The notes below the pieces were generated by a model. It did not search any database, had not been told where the DNA came from, and saw only the letters and a list, made by a program, of their open reading frames with translations. Shown in pieces: positions 26,850-37,633 of a stretch of DNA of 64,000 nucleotides (its first letter is position 1; each line of letters opens with the position of its first letter). The position numbers were made by a program, and so were the translations under genes. The stretch covers positions 39,317,217 through 39,381,216 of the forward strand of contig CP141139.1 of assembly GCA_035236585.1 (NCBI GenBank). The letters are read 5' to 3'. This DNA comes from Warburgia ugandensis. Taxonomy: Eukaryota; Streptophyta; Magnoliopsida; Canellales; Canellaceae.

Positions 26850-29049
26850 GCCAATGTGACAACCCGGGTTTTTCAATACTTTTTTTTTTTTTTTAACTTT
26901 TCAAAAGGTGGGGCCCCAATTTTATAAAAACCAAAATAGAAAAAAATAATTTCAATCGAATTTCATTTTTTTGAAAAATCCCGAGGTCAACCATTGACGC
27001 AAACAAGATTTTCTTTTCTTTCTTCTTTTTCCAAGTAAACATGTTTAAAATAGAATTACTATTCTAGGACTCATCCAGTCATCAACCCCATTCCCATAAC
27101 AGTATAATCAAGTCCAATAACATATATATACATACACAATCCATGTGAAACTAGAACATACCTCTCAATGAGACTTCTCGACTACTATTCTTCTAACTCC
27201 TCATATGTCCTGCCTTTCTTTAATATCTGATGCATTGCAACAATAACGCAATACCTCAGCAAGCAATGCTTGGTAGGTATATAGACATTTAATGTATATC
27301 AATGAAACAAAATCGAATAATCATATTGATACAATGAGTAAAGCAATTTTCTACAAGAATATAATTATTTTAAGCAATGCTAATAAAATCTCAAAACATC
27401 ATATACGATAAAACATGCATTTCGTGGATTTAAAACATGATATGATCTCATGTAAATGAGCATACAATAATAACAGGGTACCCCCAAGGTACGTGGGTCC
27501 CACGAGTGTCCCATACACTAGCATCACAGATCATGAGTACTCATATCAAACCTCTAAGTGTCATCACAGCCAGGCATACCATCACATCTCCATACTCATC
27601 ATGCAAGCACATAGAATAAGAGTATGGATCATCATGCCGCAGTGGCAACCCTCCAAGGTCTCAACCACATCTGCTCCCCGTCGATACCATAACGGGAGAC
27701 TTAATGTTCATCCCCTTGGAAAAGCCCGGACCGGTAGTGTGGACTATCCATGTTACCAAACCACTACCAAAAGCCATCTGCAGGTAGGTGTCTATCATAT
27801 CATATCACAAATCTCGAAGGGTGGGTGGCTGGACCTCTCCCTCCTAACATGACATCCACTGGGTGAGAGCACCCATCATAAAACACAAAACAAGGAAATC
27901 ATGTATGTCAAAAAACCAAGAGCACTCGTGGCTCTCAATCCCTAAGGCATGCCCCTCATCCCGGGGTTAACCTCTAAAAGGACCAGCCACCAAGCCTTCA
28001 CTTTCCTTTCTCATGAAAACCCATCAGTTTCAGTGATGCAATAAGGAAGATCATTTCTATTTGTGCATAATTAGGTAATATCAATCTCATGAAACCATCG
28101 GTCATAAATACATTCAATACATAATTGAAATCAAAGAGCGATCATAGCATAAAACTCTAAATCTCACAACATCATCGACTAATAATAAGTGTATTTTAAA
28201 TCACAATCACTCATGATGCTATGATAATGCAAGGTTTTAAAATCAAAACAAAACATTAAATGTCATCACCTACCTCAATGTGAGATCACCCAACTCAAGC
28301 ATATAATCTTCTTAGCTTGTACGTTCAGATGTACCTGTTAGAACCACAATACTATTTTGTGTTATTTATTACATTATAATGAAATCTATGATGATCCAAC
28401 CATTGGATCATCCTCTAAGATCTCTAATTATGATTTGGTTCTTAATTTAGTCTCATCTCATGTCCATTTGTTCGTTTTTGTGTGTATCTAACGTTTATAC
28501 CTTAATCTGATGGTTAGATCATCCTCAGATCAATAATTTCCCAAGATCTAGTTCAGACCAATGGTCTAGATCAATTTCTAGAGTAGTCACGCTAATATAC
28601 CCCTTAGAACCATTATTTATTGTCATACTTTATCTCATTGTTCAAGTCTTGAGGCCTGATCACCCTTTGATCAGTCAGTTCTAAGTTATTAATTAATATT
28701 TTATAATTTAACTAATCTAAAAGTAGTCAAATGTAGGTTTTCAAGCCAAATCTAGGTCTGCGTCGTCAATACGATAGTAACGGATGTTTCCGCTTATGAT
28801 TTGAACCTCTGTAGCTCCTGAAATCAAGCTTTTTGTGAAAAGACTTCATAAATTAATTAGGCCTAGCAATTTGGGTTGGTGGGTCATGTTTGTGTCAACA
28901 CGAACATGACACATTAGAGTTATGGGTTTACATGAATAGGACCCACTTAATAATCATGTCAAGAATTCATGACCCAAACACAGCACAATTATTAAACAAG
29001 TCGACATGACACGACTCATGTAACATGATTAAGTAAATATAAAATAAAT

Positions 29050-29319
29050 AATATAGGACGGTTTCAGAAGAACCGTTCTATATTACTCTTGTAATATAAG
29101 ACAATTCTAGATGAACCATCTTATATTACATTTAGAGTTGTAATATAAGACAGTTCATCTTGAACTGTCCTATTACATTGTAATATAAGACGGTTCTAGA
29201 TGAACTATCCTATATTAGTCCTGTAATATAAGATGGTTCATCTGGAACCGTCTTATATTACATTTACAGTTGTAATATAAGACAGTTCCAGATGAACCGT
29301 CCTATATTACATTTACAGT
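29050..29319. repeat. Array of six 35-bp palindromes (left side of hAT element)
   Basis: Each unit follows AATATAAGACGGTTC, a 4-6 base spacer, then GAACCGTCYTATATT, so each can form a perfect or near-perfect hairpin. Units start near 29050, 29093, 29139, 29181, 29225 and 29274 and are separated by short 'ACATTTACAGTTGT'-type linkers. One or two units have the spacer in the opposite orientation. Confidence 0.85.
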
Positions 29320-29322
29320 TGT

Positions 29323-29574
29323 AATGGCAAAAGAGCTGCCGAAGAGGAGGAGCTGGGTCCTGGTGGGAAGAAAATCCGTCCAGGCATCACGACTGATATT
29401 ATCGCGGAGCTTACATATTGTAATCTTATGCTATAGGGACAGCGTAAAAAATGTCAGATCCCACTAACATTGGCATCTGTTGATGCATTGTAGAGTTATA
29501 CACAGCTTTCTAGTCATCCCCTCCACAAAACCAGTAAGCCAGGCATTTTATTTGCTAATATCCATCCTTCTAAG
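29323..29574 (+). pseudogene. Captured exon of the splicing factor PRP19 (MAC3-like)
   Basis: One frame of 84 codons reads NGKRAAEEEELGPGGKKIRP, then GITTDIIAEL, GQRKKCQIPLTLASVDAL, and SYTQLSSHPLHKTSKPGI, ending in HPSK. This matches the linker between the coiled coil and WD40 propeller of plant PRP19 (MAC3), the U-box E3 ligase of the spliceosomal NineTeen complex. Two in-frame TAG stops (29434-29436 and 29491-29493) interrupt it. The segment ends exactly at a splice-donor-like GTATGA (29575), so genomic DNA including the start of an intron was captured, not cDNA. The left edge abuts the hairpin array at about 29322. No U-box or WD40 parts are present, so it cannot make a functional protein. 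Confidence 0.85.
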
Positions 29575-30535
29575 GTATGAATACTAGAACTTATTGTTAT
29601 CATAATCCTTGAAGTGCATTTGAATGTATGCTTAAAGTGTTTTTAATCGTAGTGTGCAAATCATGCTCATGGAATTGTTACATCATGGATGTAGCTAGTT
29701 TCTCTCTCTATCTCTTCTTTATTTCTTTTTCTTTTTCTTTTTTAGTTTTTAGTTTTTAGTTTTTTTTTTTTGCCTTTTTGACATATCTTGCCGCTTTTTT
29801 ATCCCATTTATTTTTCACCCTATGTTTATTGTCCTTTTGATGTGAGAGGACTTCAACCTAGAATTCAATGTTTGTGAAACAACGGAGAGCTTTAAAGATG
29901 GGTTCTTACTTCCATGGTCATATCAGATTGAGGAGTGGTTCTAGGTAATATCAGGAAGCTAAAAAAGATCATATATCTTATAATGTTGTTATGTAGAGCA
30001 TGCATCTTAGTTTAGGAGGATGTGAGTAAAGTGATAAAAGGTATTGTGCAAGCATTCTAATTGAAACATCAAGAGTTCGTGAACTTCTCAAGTAGAATGA
30101 CACACTTAAGTAAACCTCATGGTGAATGTTGTGATACTAAAAGGTGGGGAGATTGTTGATCTAAGGCAACAACGTGTGGGAGATTTGGTCTACGGTTATC
30201 AAGTTCGATTAATATTGCTCTGTTGCTGATGGATCTGTAAACTAAATCATTGAAAATACAATTGGCAGAAGAAGAAGAAGAAGAAGATGGAATTGAATTT
30301 AGTGAAGGAAAGTGAATACAAGCTGAAGAGAATGAAAGAAAACAACATGATTCCCACTATAGGCCATTCGTACCTTCCTTGATGTATTCGCTTCTGCCCT
30401 CTTCACTTTCTACTCAAAAATTCCTGCTCCCTCTGTTTTCCTTACACTAAAAACATGATTCCCCTAACAAAATTCCTTCACCATCCACTCCTATCCTTAC
30501 ACCTGTCCCCCTTATATATCTGGATTTGATACTAA
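29575..30535 (+). other. Interior of hAT element: captured intron and unassigned DNA
   Basis: It begins with the donor-like GTATGAATAC following the PRP19 exon, then intron-like T-rich DNA (29700-29830). Later stretches (about 29840-30250), more GC-balanced, may be further captured host DNA, but I recognise no product. No second PRP19 exon was found. Confidence 0.5.
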
Positions 30536-30537
30536 AT

Positions 30538-30660
30538 TGTAATATAAGATGGTTCCAGATGAACCATCCTATATTACATTACAGTTGTAATATAAGACGG
30601 CTACAGATGAACCGTCCTATATTTTAATATAAGACGGTTTTTGAAGAACTATCCTATATT
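30538..30660. repeat. Array of three 35-bp palindromes (right side of hAT element)
   Basis: Three further copies of the AATATAAGAYGG...CCRTCCTATATT palindrome, mirroring the left array across the captured cargo. The symmetrical placement suggests they belong to the transposon and not to the cargo. Confidence 0.85.
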
Positions 30661-31853
30661 TTCAACCACATGTTAGATGGGTCAACGTGATGAATAAATA
30701 GGTCGCGTGTCAAACAGGTCGACATGATGGGTCACATTGATTGACCCGAAACACAACACGATTTTTGGCGTGTCATTTTCGGGTTGACTTGAAAATGACA
30801 CGAACACAATAAGACTCGACCCAAACCCGCTAAATTCGTGTCGGGTTTGGGTCGTGTTATCGTGTCATGTCATATTTTGCCACCCCAAAAATTAATATAT
30901 TAATTTATAGGGGTAGGTACGCATGCACCGACTTACACAGGCGGTGCGGTTTACACCGACTTACACCAGCGCACTGGGCGCTCAGGACACCTAGTGCGTT
31001 CTGGACATCCGGGACAACTCGCAAGAGTGTCCTGCACGCGCGTGCGATGGAGCACCCACATGCGCTGTCCCCGTTTGTGTGTCCCAGTGAGCGTCTTGGG
31101 CTTACTGTCTATCGGGGACGATGAACCCAAGCTGTCCACCTTGTTTTGGCTTGATCGGAGCCGCATAAGCTTTGATTTTTTATCTGTTTTCGCTGTTCCT
31201 AGGGTTTTTGGGTCTAAATATCACAATGAACGGCTTAGATTTCTCATTTTAAGTGTCCTTAACATGGCTTGAATCATGCTCCATAGTTTTGAATCCATAG
31301 GCCATCCAATGGCCATTCTGATCAGATCTAGCCCGGATCTGTGAGGGAAAAGTTGAAAAACAAAGTAAATAACAAGTTAAAATGTGTAACTTACCTGATT
31401 AGAGTCGAAGATGGGAGATCAGAGCCCTCTAGTGCGTGCAAACTTAACTTGTTTTCGCGGTGTGCACAGAGAAAAACAAGCGCTCTCCTCTGGTTGTTTG
31501 GCATGGGAATGGAAGGGGAAACTTGTATTTAATAGGCTAAGTCCCGATTTTTTTGAATGGAAGGTAGATCAGTGCCTTCCTCCATTAGAACTCTAATGGA
31601 AGTGGAAAAGGGGTGCATTATCAAAATGACTCCCTTTAATTAACGTCCCTGACAATTTACTAATTTACCCTTACACTTAAAATGGTCATAACTCACTCAT
31701 CTGAACTCCGTTTTTGACGGTTTTTATACCGTTCAATTCCTATCAACATGTACTTTTTTGTTTTTGAGTTTTGAGGACCAATTTCTGTACATAAAATTTT
31801 TATTTTAATTTATTACTAATTTATTATTTAAAATTTGAGGATATTATAGTCAA

Positions 31854-32130
31854 TCTACCTAAAACTCCCAAAAATAATCAATAGGTGGCCCTACTAAACA
31901 ATTGATCACTTTGATAAGAATGACTTATAATGCATTCCTAGATATGGGCATGAACAAGACGCAATAAGGCATACATGCAAGTTTACTAGTGAATGCTTTA
32001 AGATGTATCTCTTGATTGTCGAATGATAGTAGTTGCTTACATAAAGGTAAATTATTTCAGTCATGTCTATATAAGTATAAATGAGTGTATATACATGTTC
32101 TATGTGATAGTTAGAATCATGCAAGTTAAC
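31854..32130 (+). other. CACTA B internal sequence resuming after the LTR insertion
   Basis: Aligns with 12325-12560 of CACTA A, including 'GTGAATGCTTTAAGATGTAT' and 'CTCTTGATTGTCGAATG'. This is the right side of the interrupted segment. Confidence 0.75.
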
Positions 32131-32665
32131 ATTGCTTTACTTATATCTGAGTAAACGGGAATGTGAGGTGAAATTTGGATGATTATTACAATGGGTAGGG
32201 CTCGTTGTAAATTGTGATGATGCTTGTATGAATGGTACTTAAATGATGGTTCTTTTATGTTGTGCTTTGAACTTTGGAATTACTTGAGATTTATCATTTT
32301 CTATGATACATGCATCATGTGCACTCCTCTTAAGTTTTAATTGGATATTTTATTTGTATTGTTAGTCCATATTTTGAGGTTACCCTTCATTGATAAGTTT
32401 AATTGCATGCTATGTTAGGTTTAGATTTCATTACTTAAGGTTGTTGCATCTTCAGAATAGTTTAGTTAGTTTCTAGGTTTAGTTTTGGAAAATTTTAACA
32501 TTAGAAATATCTATATGGAAAGTTTTTATTTTCATGTATGTTTTATCTAATTTGCTCTCAATTTGTTTGCCACCTATGTCATGTCAGTTTATTTTCTTTA
32601 GAAGGATTACGTGGCTTTTTTTACCTCATTATTCTAATATCATTATGTTCTTGTTTATAATAAAG

Positions 32666-33660
32666 ATGGAACAAGAACAATATCAAAATGAAGAATATGG
32701 AAAAAGTGAAGAGCACGAACAAGAGGCCAACATGAACACTACTCAAAAGAGAAAGGGTAGAGGGCGAACAATTCTCAAAATAGTTATCAAGAAAAAGTTG
32801 AATAGAATTAAAAAAAAGGAAAAACTATCTAGCAAATAGTAGGGGGCAAGAGATAGGTGAGAATGTAACCTCTTATAGCAACTTTCTCTACTTCTCATAA
32901 GAAGCATAGTTCCCATCACAATTGATGATTAGATACTTGTTCCATCCTTGACAAAAGATTCAATATTGGAAATGGTGAAGGTAGGCAAACATTAATAAGA
33001 TGTATTATATAATTTATAACATAGCTTAAATATAGTAATTTGTTATGTACTTTGCAGACTGCCTTTGACATACCTAACTAGAAGAAGACACGTGCTTTAC
33101 AAGGAGCTGTTGAGCAATGGAGAAAATGGAAGAACTACCTTGTTGGCAATTACATAGCTCCATATATCAACAATCCATCGAGGTTGTACACAATTCTTTC
33201 CATTTATTATAATGTCATTGACCAGGGCGTGGGGAACGCATTTGTACAAAACTGCATTTATTCCAACATCATTTGTGCAGAAACTATGTTTCATTTAATT
33301 AATTACATGCATCAGATTATTATAGTTGATTATGTATGTACAAATGTGCAAGCAAAGAGTGCAAGAGGAAGAAAGGTGTATGAAACTAATATGCGGAACC
33401 ACCTGTCTAGGTTGGGCTACACTCATTTAGAAGAGTGTAAAGTAAGCATCTGTAATAATTTATTCCTTTCAAATTAATCCTATTATAGTTATATACATTT
33501 TGTTCTCTAACTAGTGTCTTACTTGACAGCAAAAGAAAGCTAGGACTACGAAACCCATTGATCACTCCATCCTTTGGAAGATGGTGCATTCGGTGGGCTA
33601 TATTGACCAAATGTTCTTAGATGAAACTCCTACCCAAATTTCTTCTCGCATTGTAATTCG
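32666..33660 (+). pseudogene. CACTA transposase-like gene remnant (Transposase_24 / Ptta-En-Spm type)
   Basis: From an ATG at 32666 the frame reads MEQEQYQNEEYG..., then a basic GRGRTILKIVIKKK stretch, stopping at 32839. Further on come VPITIDD (32909-32929), WRKWKNYLVGNYIAPYINNP (about 33118-33177), a RNHLSRLGYTHLEE block (about 33390-33434) and a block with SILWKM (about 33570). These follow the order of the plant En/Spm-type Transposase_24 domain, usually encoded next to the main transposase in CACTA elements. The blocks are separated by intron-like gaps, and the gene has several stops and frameshifts, so it is dead. Element A lacks the whole region. Confidence 0.7.
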
Positions 33661-34199
33661 TTTCACCTATCTATCAATTTTATATAATTAATTAGATGAT
33701 AGTATCATGTCTTTCTAATTAAATTTTGTAGGACATTCTTACCTAAGAAAGCACAAGTATAGGAACTCTAAGCAACACTACTATCAACGATGGCATCCTG
33801 TGTAGGGCTATGGGCAAGAAGAAGGACCACCCTATTGAGTTAGGGGCATGGGTCACTGTATTCTTCCTTTTAAATTCTTTGGTAAAAGTTTACCTACAAT
33901 TTAAGATCAGGAGTCATATAATGAGTTGGTTGAGAAAATAAAAGCAGATATATTTAGCTAGTTGCATGAAGGAGGTTTAACACAATGCCCTTGTACCTCC
34001 ATCAAATGCTAGCTACAATTGTCCAACTAAAGAATTTCATGAAGGACAATCGGTGCCCCTCGAAAGAGAAATTTCAACTAAGGAGGTATATATATTGAAA
34101 AAACTGAAAATTTTCATTGTCTTTCTATAATAATTCACTATCTTAACCTCTCTATTGTATATCTAATTTGTAGGTGGGTCAATGCCTATTGGCCTTAGA

Positions 34200-34420
34200 T
34201 TCCTGTCAAAACATCATGGTAGTTGGTTCATGCTATGAGCATTAATCAACCCTTTTGCACGGAATTAGTATTCCTCCACATACTAAGTGAGTGTCCATTA
34301 CTATGGCTTTGGATGTTAATGCCAGCCTACCATTCTCATTAGAAATGGGAAATATTATAACTGTAGGCAGGTAGTTGCATATCACGTCGCTTAGCCGAAG
34401 GCACTAGTCATTCCTATAGA
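34200..34420 (+). pseudogene. Further CACTA gene remnant upstream of the peptidase domain
   Basis: The frame gives a VSITMALDVNASLPF-like stretch followed by NIITVG. It resembles the segment (VxVDV...LPxP....TVGQA) that often precedes the C48 peptidase in plant CACTA proteins. Broken by stops. Assignment rests on order and short motifs. Confidence 0.5.
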
Positions 34421-34709
34421 GTCCATAGTATATATCTTATCATACTACCTTCCTCATCAATATTTTTAGCTAGAGACCTCACTTAATTGTTTGTTAACTT
34501 TATACTATAAATCAAAAATAATATTTGTCATCGAGGTTGCTCGCTGTTGTACCATCACCCATTGTTGCACCAATGGAACATTTACTTGTATATATGTTTA
34601 TTTGTTTTTCATCATAAATTAGGTCCTCTTCGTTGATTAATATTATTTAGTTTTAAAAAATTACATCTTTTAAAACAACAATCTAAGGATTGTGTGGAAG
34701 TCCTACCTG

Positions 34710-35835
34710 ACACGCCTCGATTCCTAAGGTTAATCTATATTCTCATCAATGAAGATAGGAGGGAGTGCTTATCGATTACGTTGTTGAAGTGCCACTTATA
34801 GTAGAGGACCTATTATAAGTTTTCCTATGGGATCAACTCGAGCATCCTCACATTATCTCCCACATGGGATATATGCATACATTTGCTTATAAAATATTTG
34901 ACATTACATGTTATATTTTCATGGTATATGTAATAATTATTTTTGTTATATAGCTTCTTGAATAATGCAACTAGCCTCTTAGAGGTTGAGGGTATACTTT
35001 ACCAATTCCTTGACCCCAGCATCATTCGTAGAGCGGTGGAGCAATAGAGAGGCATGTTGATGATATTTTACCAAACTTCTTATGGTGCTCTAAGGGACAG
35101 AGCTTAATGATTCCTTATAATAGCGGGTAAGTTTTAATTTTCTTGTTTTCTTGCCCACTTATTCTATACTTAGGGAAAGTCAACTTTAATTATAATTCAT
35201 ATGATTAGACATATAGGGCTCATTGGATGCTGCTTATTTTAGATGTGCACAGTGAGCAAGCTTTATTTTTATTATTATTGTGGATTATGTGTAGATAAAT
35301 AATTTGTTATTCATCTATAATGCATTTGAAATTTAAATTTGTAAAGCACGGTTAACATGAGTTAATCTAATTAAGACTATACAACCATTGAAACTCACTT
35401 GGAAGAATGTCAAGGTATAGAAAATATTTAATTACTCTATTTTATCACTAATTAAACTTGCAATATTAGAAATAAATTTACGACTTCTTTTTGGTGTCCT
35501 TGTTGACAAGGCCCTAGACAACAATCTGATTGGAGTGCAGATACTATGTGATGAGATACATGATGACACTAATATTAGATAGTATTGGTGTCTTCTAATT
35601 AAGAAAGGTAAGACATTTTTTACATTTTATAATCTTATATTTTTTTTACAACTTTTATGGATCCAATTAAAAGAATGTGACATGAATTAAATATGTTGTA
35701 TTGAAGACTGCAGTCCTTTCTAAGTGGGCAAACGAGAAGAGTTACTCCAAAGTAAACCTCAATGAAATACAAAACAAATGGGCTAAGTATGTAATGAGTT
35801 TCAATTAGAACACTTGGAGTAACTACATGATTGTA
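34710..35835 (+). pseudogene. C48 (Ulp1-like) cysteine peptidase remnant of CACTA B
   Basis: Ulp1-like peptidases remove SUMO-type modifiers, and their genes are known passengers or parts of plant CACTA and MULE elements. The sequence shows a FLDP-containing segment (about 35010), AHWMLLILD with the catalytic-type His codon at 35221, and ECRYYVMRYM at 35533-35562 with the catalytic-type Cys codon at 35536 (the family usually has ECGYYVMRYM). A C-terminal NEIQNKWAKYV piece at about 35769-35800 fits the family's end. Exons are separated by AT-rich intron-like gaps, and there are several stops and at least one frameshift just before the Cys block. Dead gene; the peptidase family call is fairly firm. 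Confidence 0.7.
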
Positions 35836-35884
35836 AAATACATAATAAGGTATTTTTTATTCACTTATATATATATATATATTT

Positions 35885-36000
35885 AAGTGATGAATTAGTG
35901 AAAACTTGGAGTGTGGGAGTAAATGAATAAGTATGGATGAAGTAAATTTGGAGCTTGTAAATGAGGTAATGGGGGTTGGCTTTCATTATATTTATTGAAT
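35885..36000. repeat. Duplicated CACTA B 3' segment, left copy
   Basis: Near-identical in order to 37039-37157 ('AACTTGGAGTGTGGGAGT', 'AGTATGGATGAAGT', 'TTTGGAGCTTG'). The two copies flank the Copia gag fossil. Element A carries one such copy at about 12645-12700. Confidence 0.75.
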
Positions 36001-36049
36001 ATGAGAAATTACTTACACTTCTGTTCAAATTTTTTTACTATTATATTTC

Positions 36050-36840
36050 TATTATAATTGCTTCTTTCTCTTTTCCTTGGGCCACTTCCTCTTTCATGAC
36101 TACCTTTTCTATATGGTTCTCCATTTTGGGGGTTCTTGAGATGATGGCACATTTATTTTTTAATTAAATTTAGCTTAAATTGAAGAGCACTTTTCAACAA
36201 AAATTTTAGAGTGCCTCAACAACTTTTGCTCATGAGTTTGTATTGATGCCATCAACTCTTGAAAACTCAAATTAGATATTTCTTTTATTTCTTTAATAAC
36301 TGAGACCATGGAATCATATTTTTCTAGAAAACTATCAAAATATTTTTGACAACTTTCTTTCTATTATAACTTCACCATATATCCCCATTTGATTTACTGC
36401 TTCAATATTCTAGAAAAATATTCTTTTAGAGTTTCAGATTCTTTCATCTAGATATTCTCTAACTTGCCTCTAAAAGCTTGTAGTATAGTAGTTCTCACCT
36501 TTGTGCTTACTTGAAGCTACTATTGTATAATGCTCCCTAACCTTTGAAGCTCTCATAATTCTTAAAAGTAAATATTTAAAATTGCTTGATGAATGAAGAA
36601 CAAGGCTTTTGCCTCTTCTTTTTTTACTCCTTCAAAGCTTCCATTGGAATATTTGTAAGAGTTGCTAATTGCTCAGGTTTCACATAGCCAATTTCAACCA
36701 AATCCCATAAATCTTATGATAGAAAGAGACTTTTCATCTTCATACTCCAAAAGTCATAATTTTCTCCAGAGAATATAAGAATAGAAAGCTGTTGAATGCC
36801 CAAACCTTGATTATTCGTTCTAGCCATTGTATTTTGCTAC
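36050..36840 (-). mobile_element. Copia-type gag fossil
   Basis: Minus-strand sequence resembles the gag (UBN2-type) polyprotein start of plant Ty1/Copia elements: an N-terminal block around the start near 36828, then the conserved tryptophan-rich and 'RLQ/LR' regions in order towards 36050. No LTR, integrase or reverse transcriptase is present. It is broken, with several breaks, and sits between duplicated CACTA B segments (35885-36000 and 37039-37157). Old. Confidence 0.7.
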
Positions 36841-36984
36841 TAGGTAATGAAATGTTTTGATCCACCTTCAAGTCTACCCACTAGTGTGATGATTTATTTT
36901 TCCCCAACTACTTTGAACGAACATGCTCTATTCCAATTTGTTAGTTTTTGTAAGGTTTAGAAAACAAATATGAAGAGGGAAAGA

Positions 36985-37633
36985 GTAAATGTGTTCTTTT
37001 ATTTTTCATTATTTTCTTTAAAAAATACATAGTTTTAAGCGATGAATGAGTGGAAACTTGGAGCGTGGGAGTGAATGAGTAAGTATGGATGAAGTGAATT
37101 TGGAGCTTGTAAATAAAGTGAATGTGGGGGTTGGTTTTCATTATATTCATTAAATTATATAACTTTTATGGGATGATGAATGAGGGGAACTTAGAGTGTG
37201 AAAGTAAATGCAAATGTGTATAAAATTACAAATGAAGTGAATGTAGATGTTGTAGTGAATGTGTGGTTTGAGGTCTCTTTTATGAAGTATTTTCAAGATA
37301 GATGTGGATGGATAATGATAAATTTGGATGTTTTGTATCCAATGTGGAAGTGAATATATGTTTGTTTTTCATGTGTATAAAGATTGTAAGAAAATTGTAT
37401 TGGGTGTTACATTGAATGTAGAAATACAGGTAGTAATTGCAATGTGAAAAATAAAAAGAAAAATGAACTTTTGAAGTTGTTTATCTAACAACTTCAAAAG
37501 TATTGACTTTTAAAGTCGTTCAAATGACTTCAAAAGTATCGACTTCTAAAGTCATTTGATAAACGACTTCAAAAATCGTTAACTTTTAAAGTCGTTTACT
37601 CAACCACTTATAAAAGCCTCTTATGTAGTAGTA
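36985..37633. repeat. CACTA B 3' region, subterminal repeats and terminal inverted repeat
   Basis: Aligns with 12600-13281 of element A and ends with four palindromic AAAGTCGTTT motifs (37465-37600) and the terminal AAAGCCTCTTATGTAGTAGT. Confidence 0.75.

Larger units (their letters stand above)
28858..30888. mobile_element. Non-autonomous hAT-type transposon with captured host sequence
   Basis: The terminal inverted repeats are TAGGCCTAGCAA (left) and TTGGGGTGGCAA (right, read inward). Both fit the plant hAT end pattern YAGGGGTGGCAA. Perfect 8-bp target duplications, AAATTAAT, lie at 28850-28857 and 30889-30896, the length expected for hAT. Subterminal DNA is rich in GGGTCRTGTC-type motifs in opposing orientation (28870-29049, 30661-30876). 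Inside lie two arrays of a 35-bp palindrome and a captured exon of PRP19. No transposase is encoded, so the element would need one in trans. It sits inside LTR copy 3 and is thus the youngest layer of a three-level nest. Confidence 0.9.
26855..31848 (-). mobile_element. LTR-type insertion, copy 3 (reverse orientation), carrying a nested hAT element
   Basis: It is inserted precisely into CACTA B sequence that is continuous in CACTA A. It is flanked by near-identical 5-bp repeats (GCCAA at 26850-26854, GTCAA at 31849-31853). On the minus strand it begins near 31848 and ends at 26855 with a GTTGTCACA-type end. Removing the hAT element and its target duplication leaves about 2955 bp, close to copy 1 in length, with no gag or pol. 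It therefore behaves as a solo LTR of a long-LTR family, probably Gypsy. The leader on the minus strand includes a possible TATA-like stretch near 31530 and the family's conserved block at about 31620-31650. Confidence 0.65.
21347..37633 (+). mobile_element. Large decayed CACTA transposon B with nested insertions
   Basis: The left end is CACTGCTACACATGAGGC at 21347. The matching inverted end CCTCTTATGTAGTAGT finishes at about 37632. Subterminal palindrome arrays, the leader block (22240-22580) and the 3' block (36985-37620) match element A in order. A sequence that is continuous in A at about 12325 is interrupted in B exactly by the LTR-type insertion at 26855-31848, which proves nesting and links the two halves of B. 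B retains transposase-like and C48-peptidase-like gene remnants (23.5-23.9, 32.7-35.8 kb) that A lacks. No clean 3-bp target duplication is visible. After removing the insertions the element is about 8.5-9 kb, a normal size for an autonomous CACTA. All its genes are broken. Confidence 0.75.

Noticed and set aside
29050-29319. CRISPR-like regularly spaced palindromes
   Set aside because: Spacers are themselves repeated, there are no cas genes, and the array lies within a plant hAT element.
32534-32839. A 101-codon frame as an independent host gene
   Set aside because: Its second half begins a Transposase_24-type CACTA gene remnant and continues in broken exons; it belongs to the transposon.
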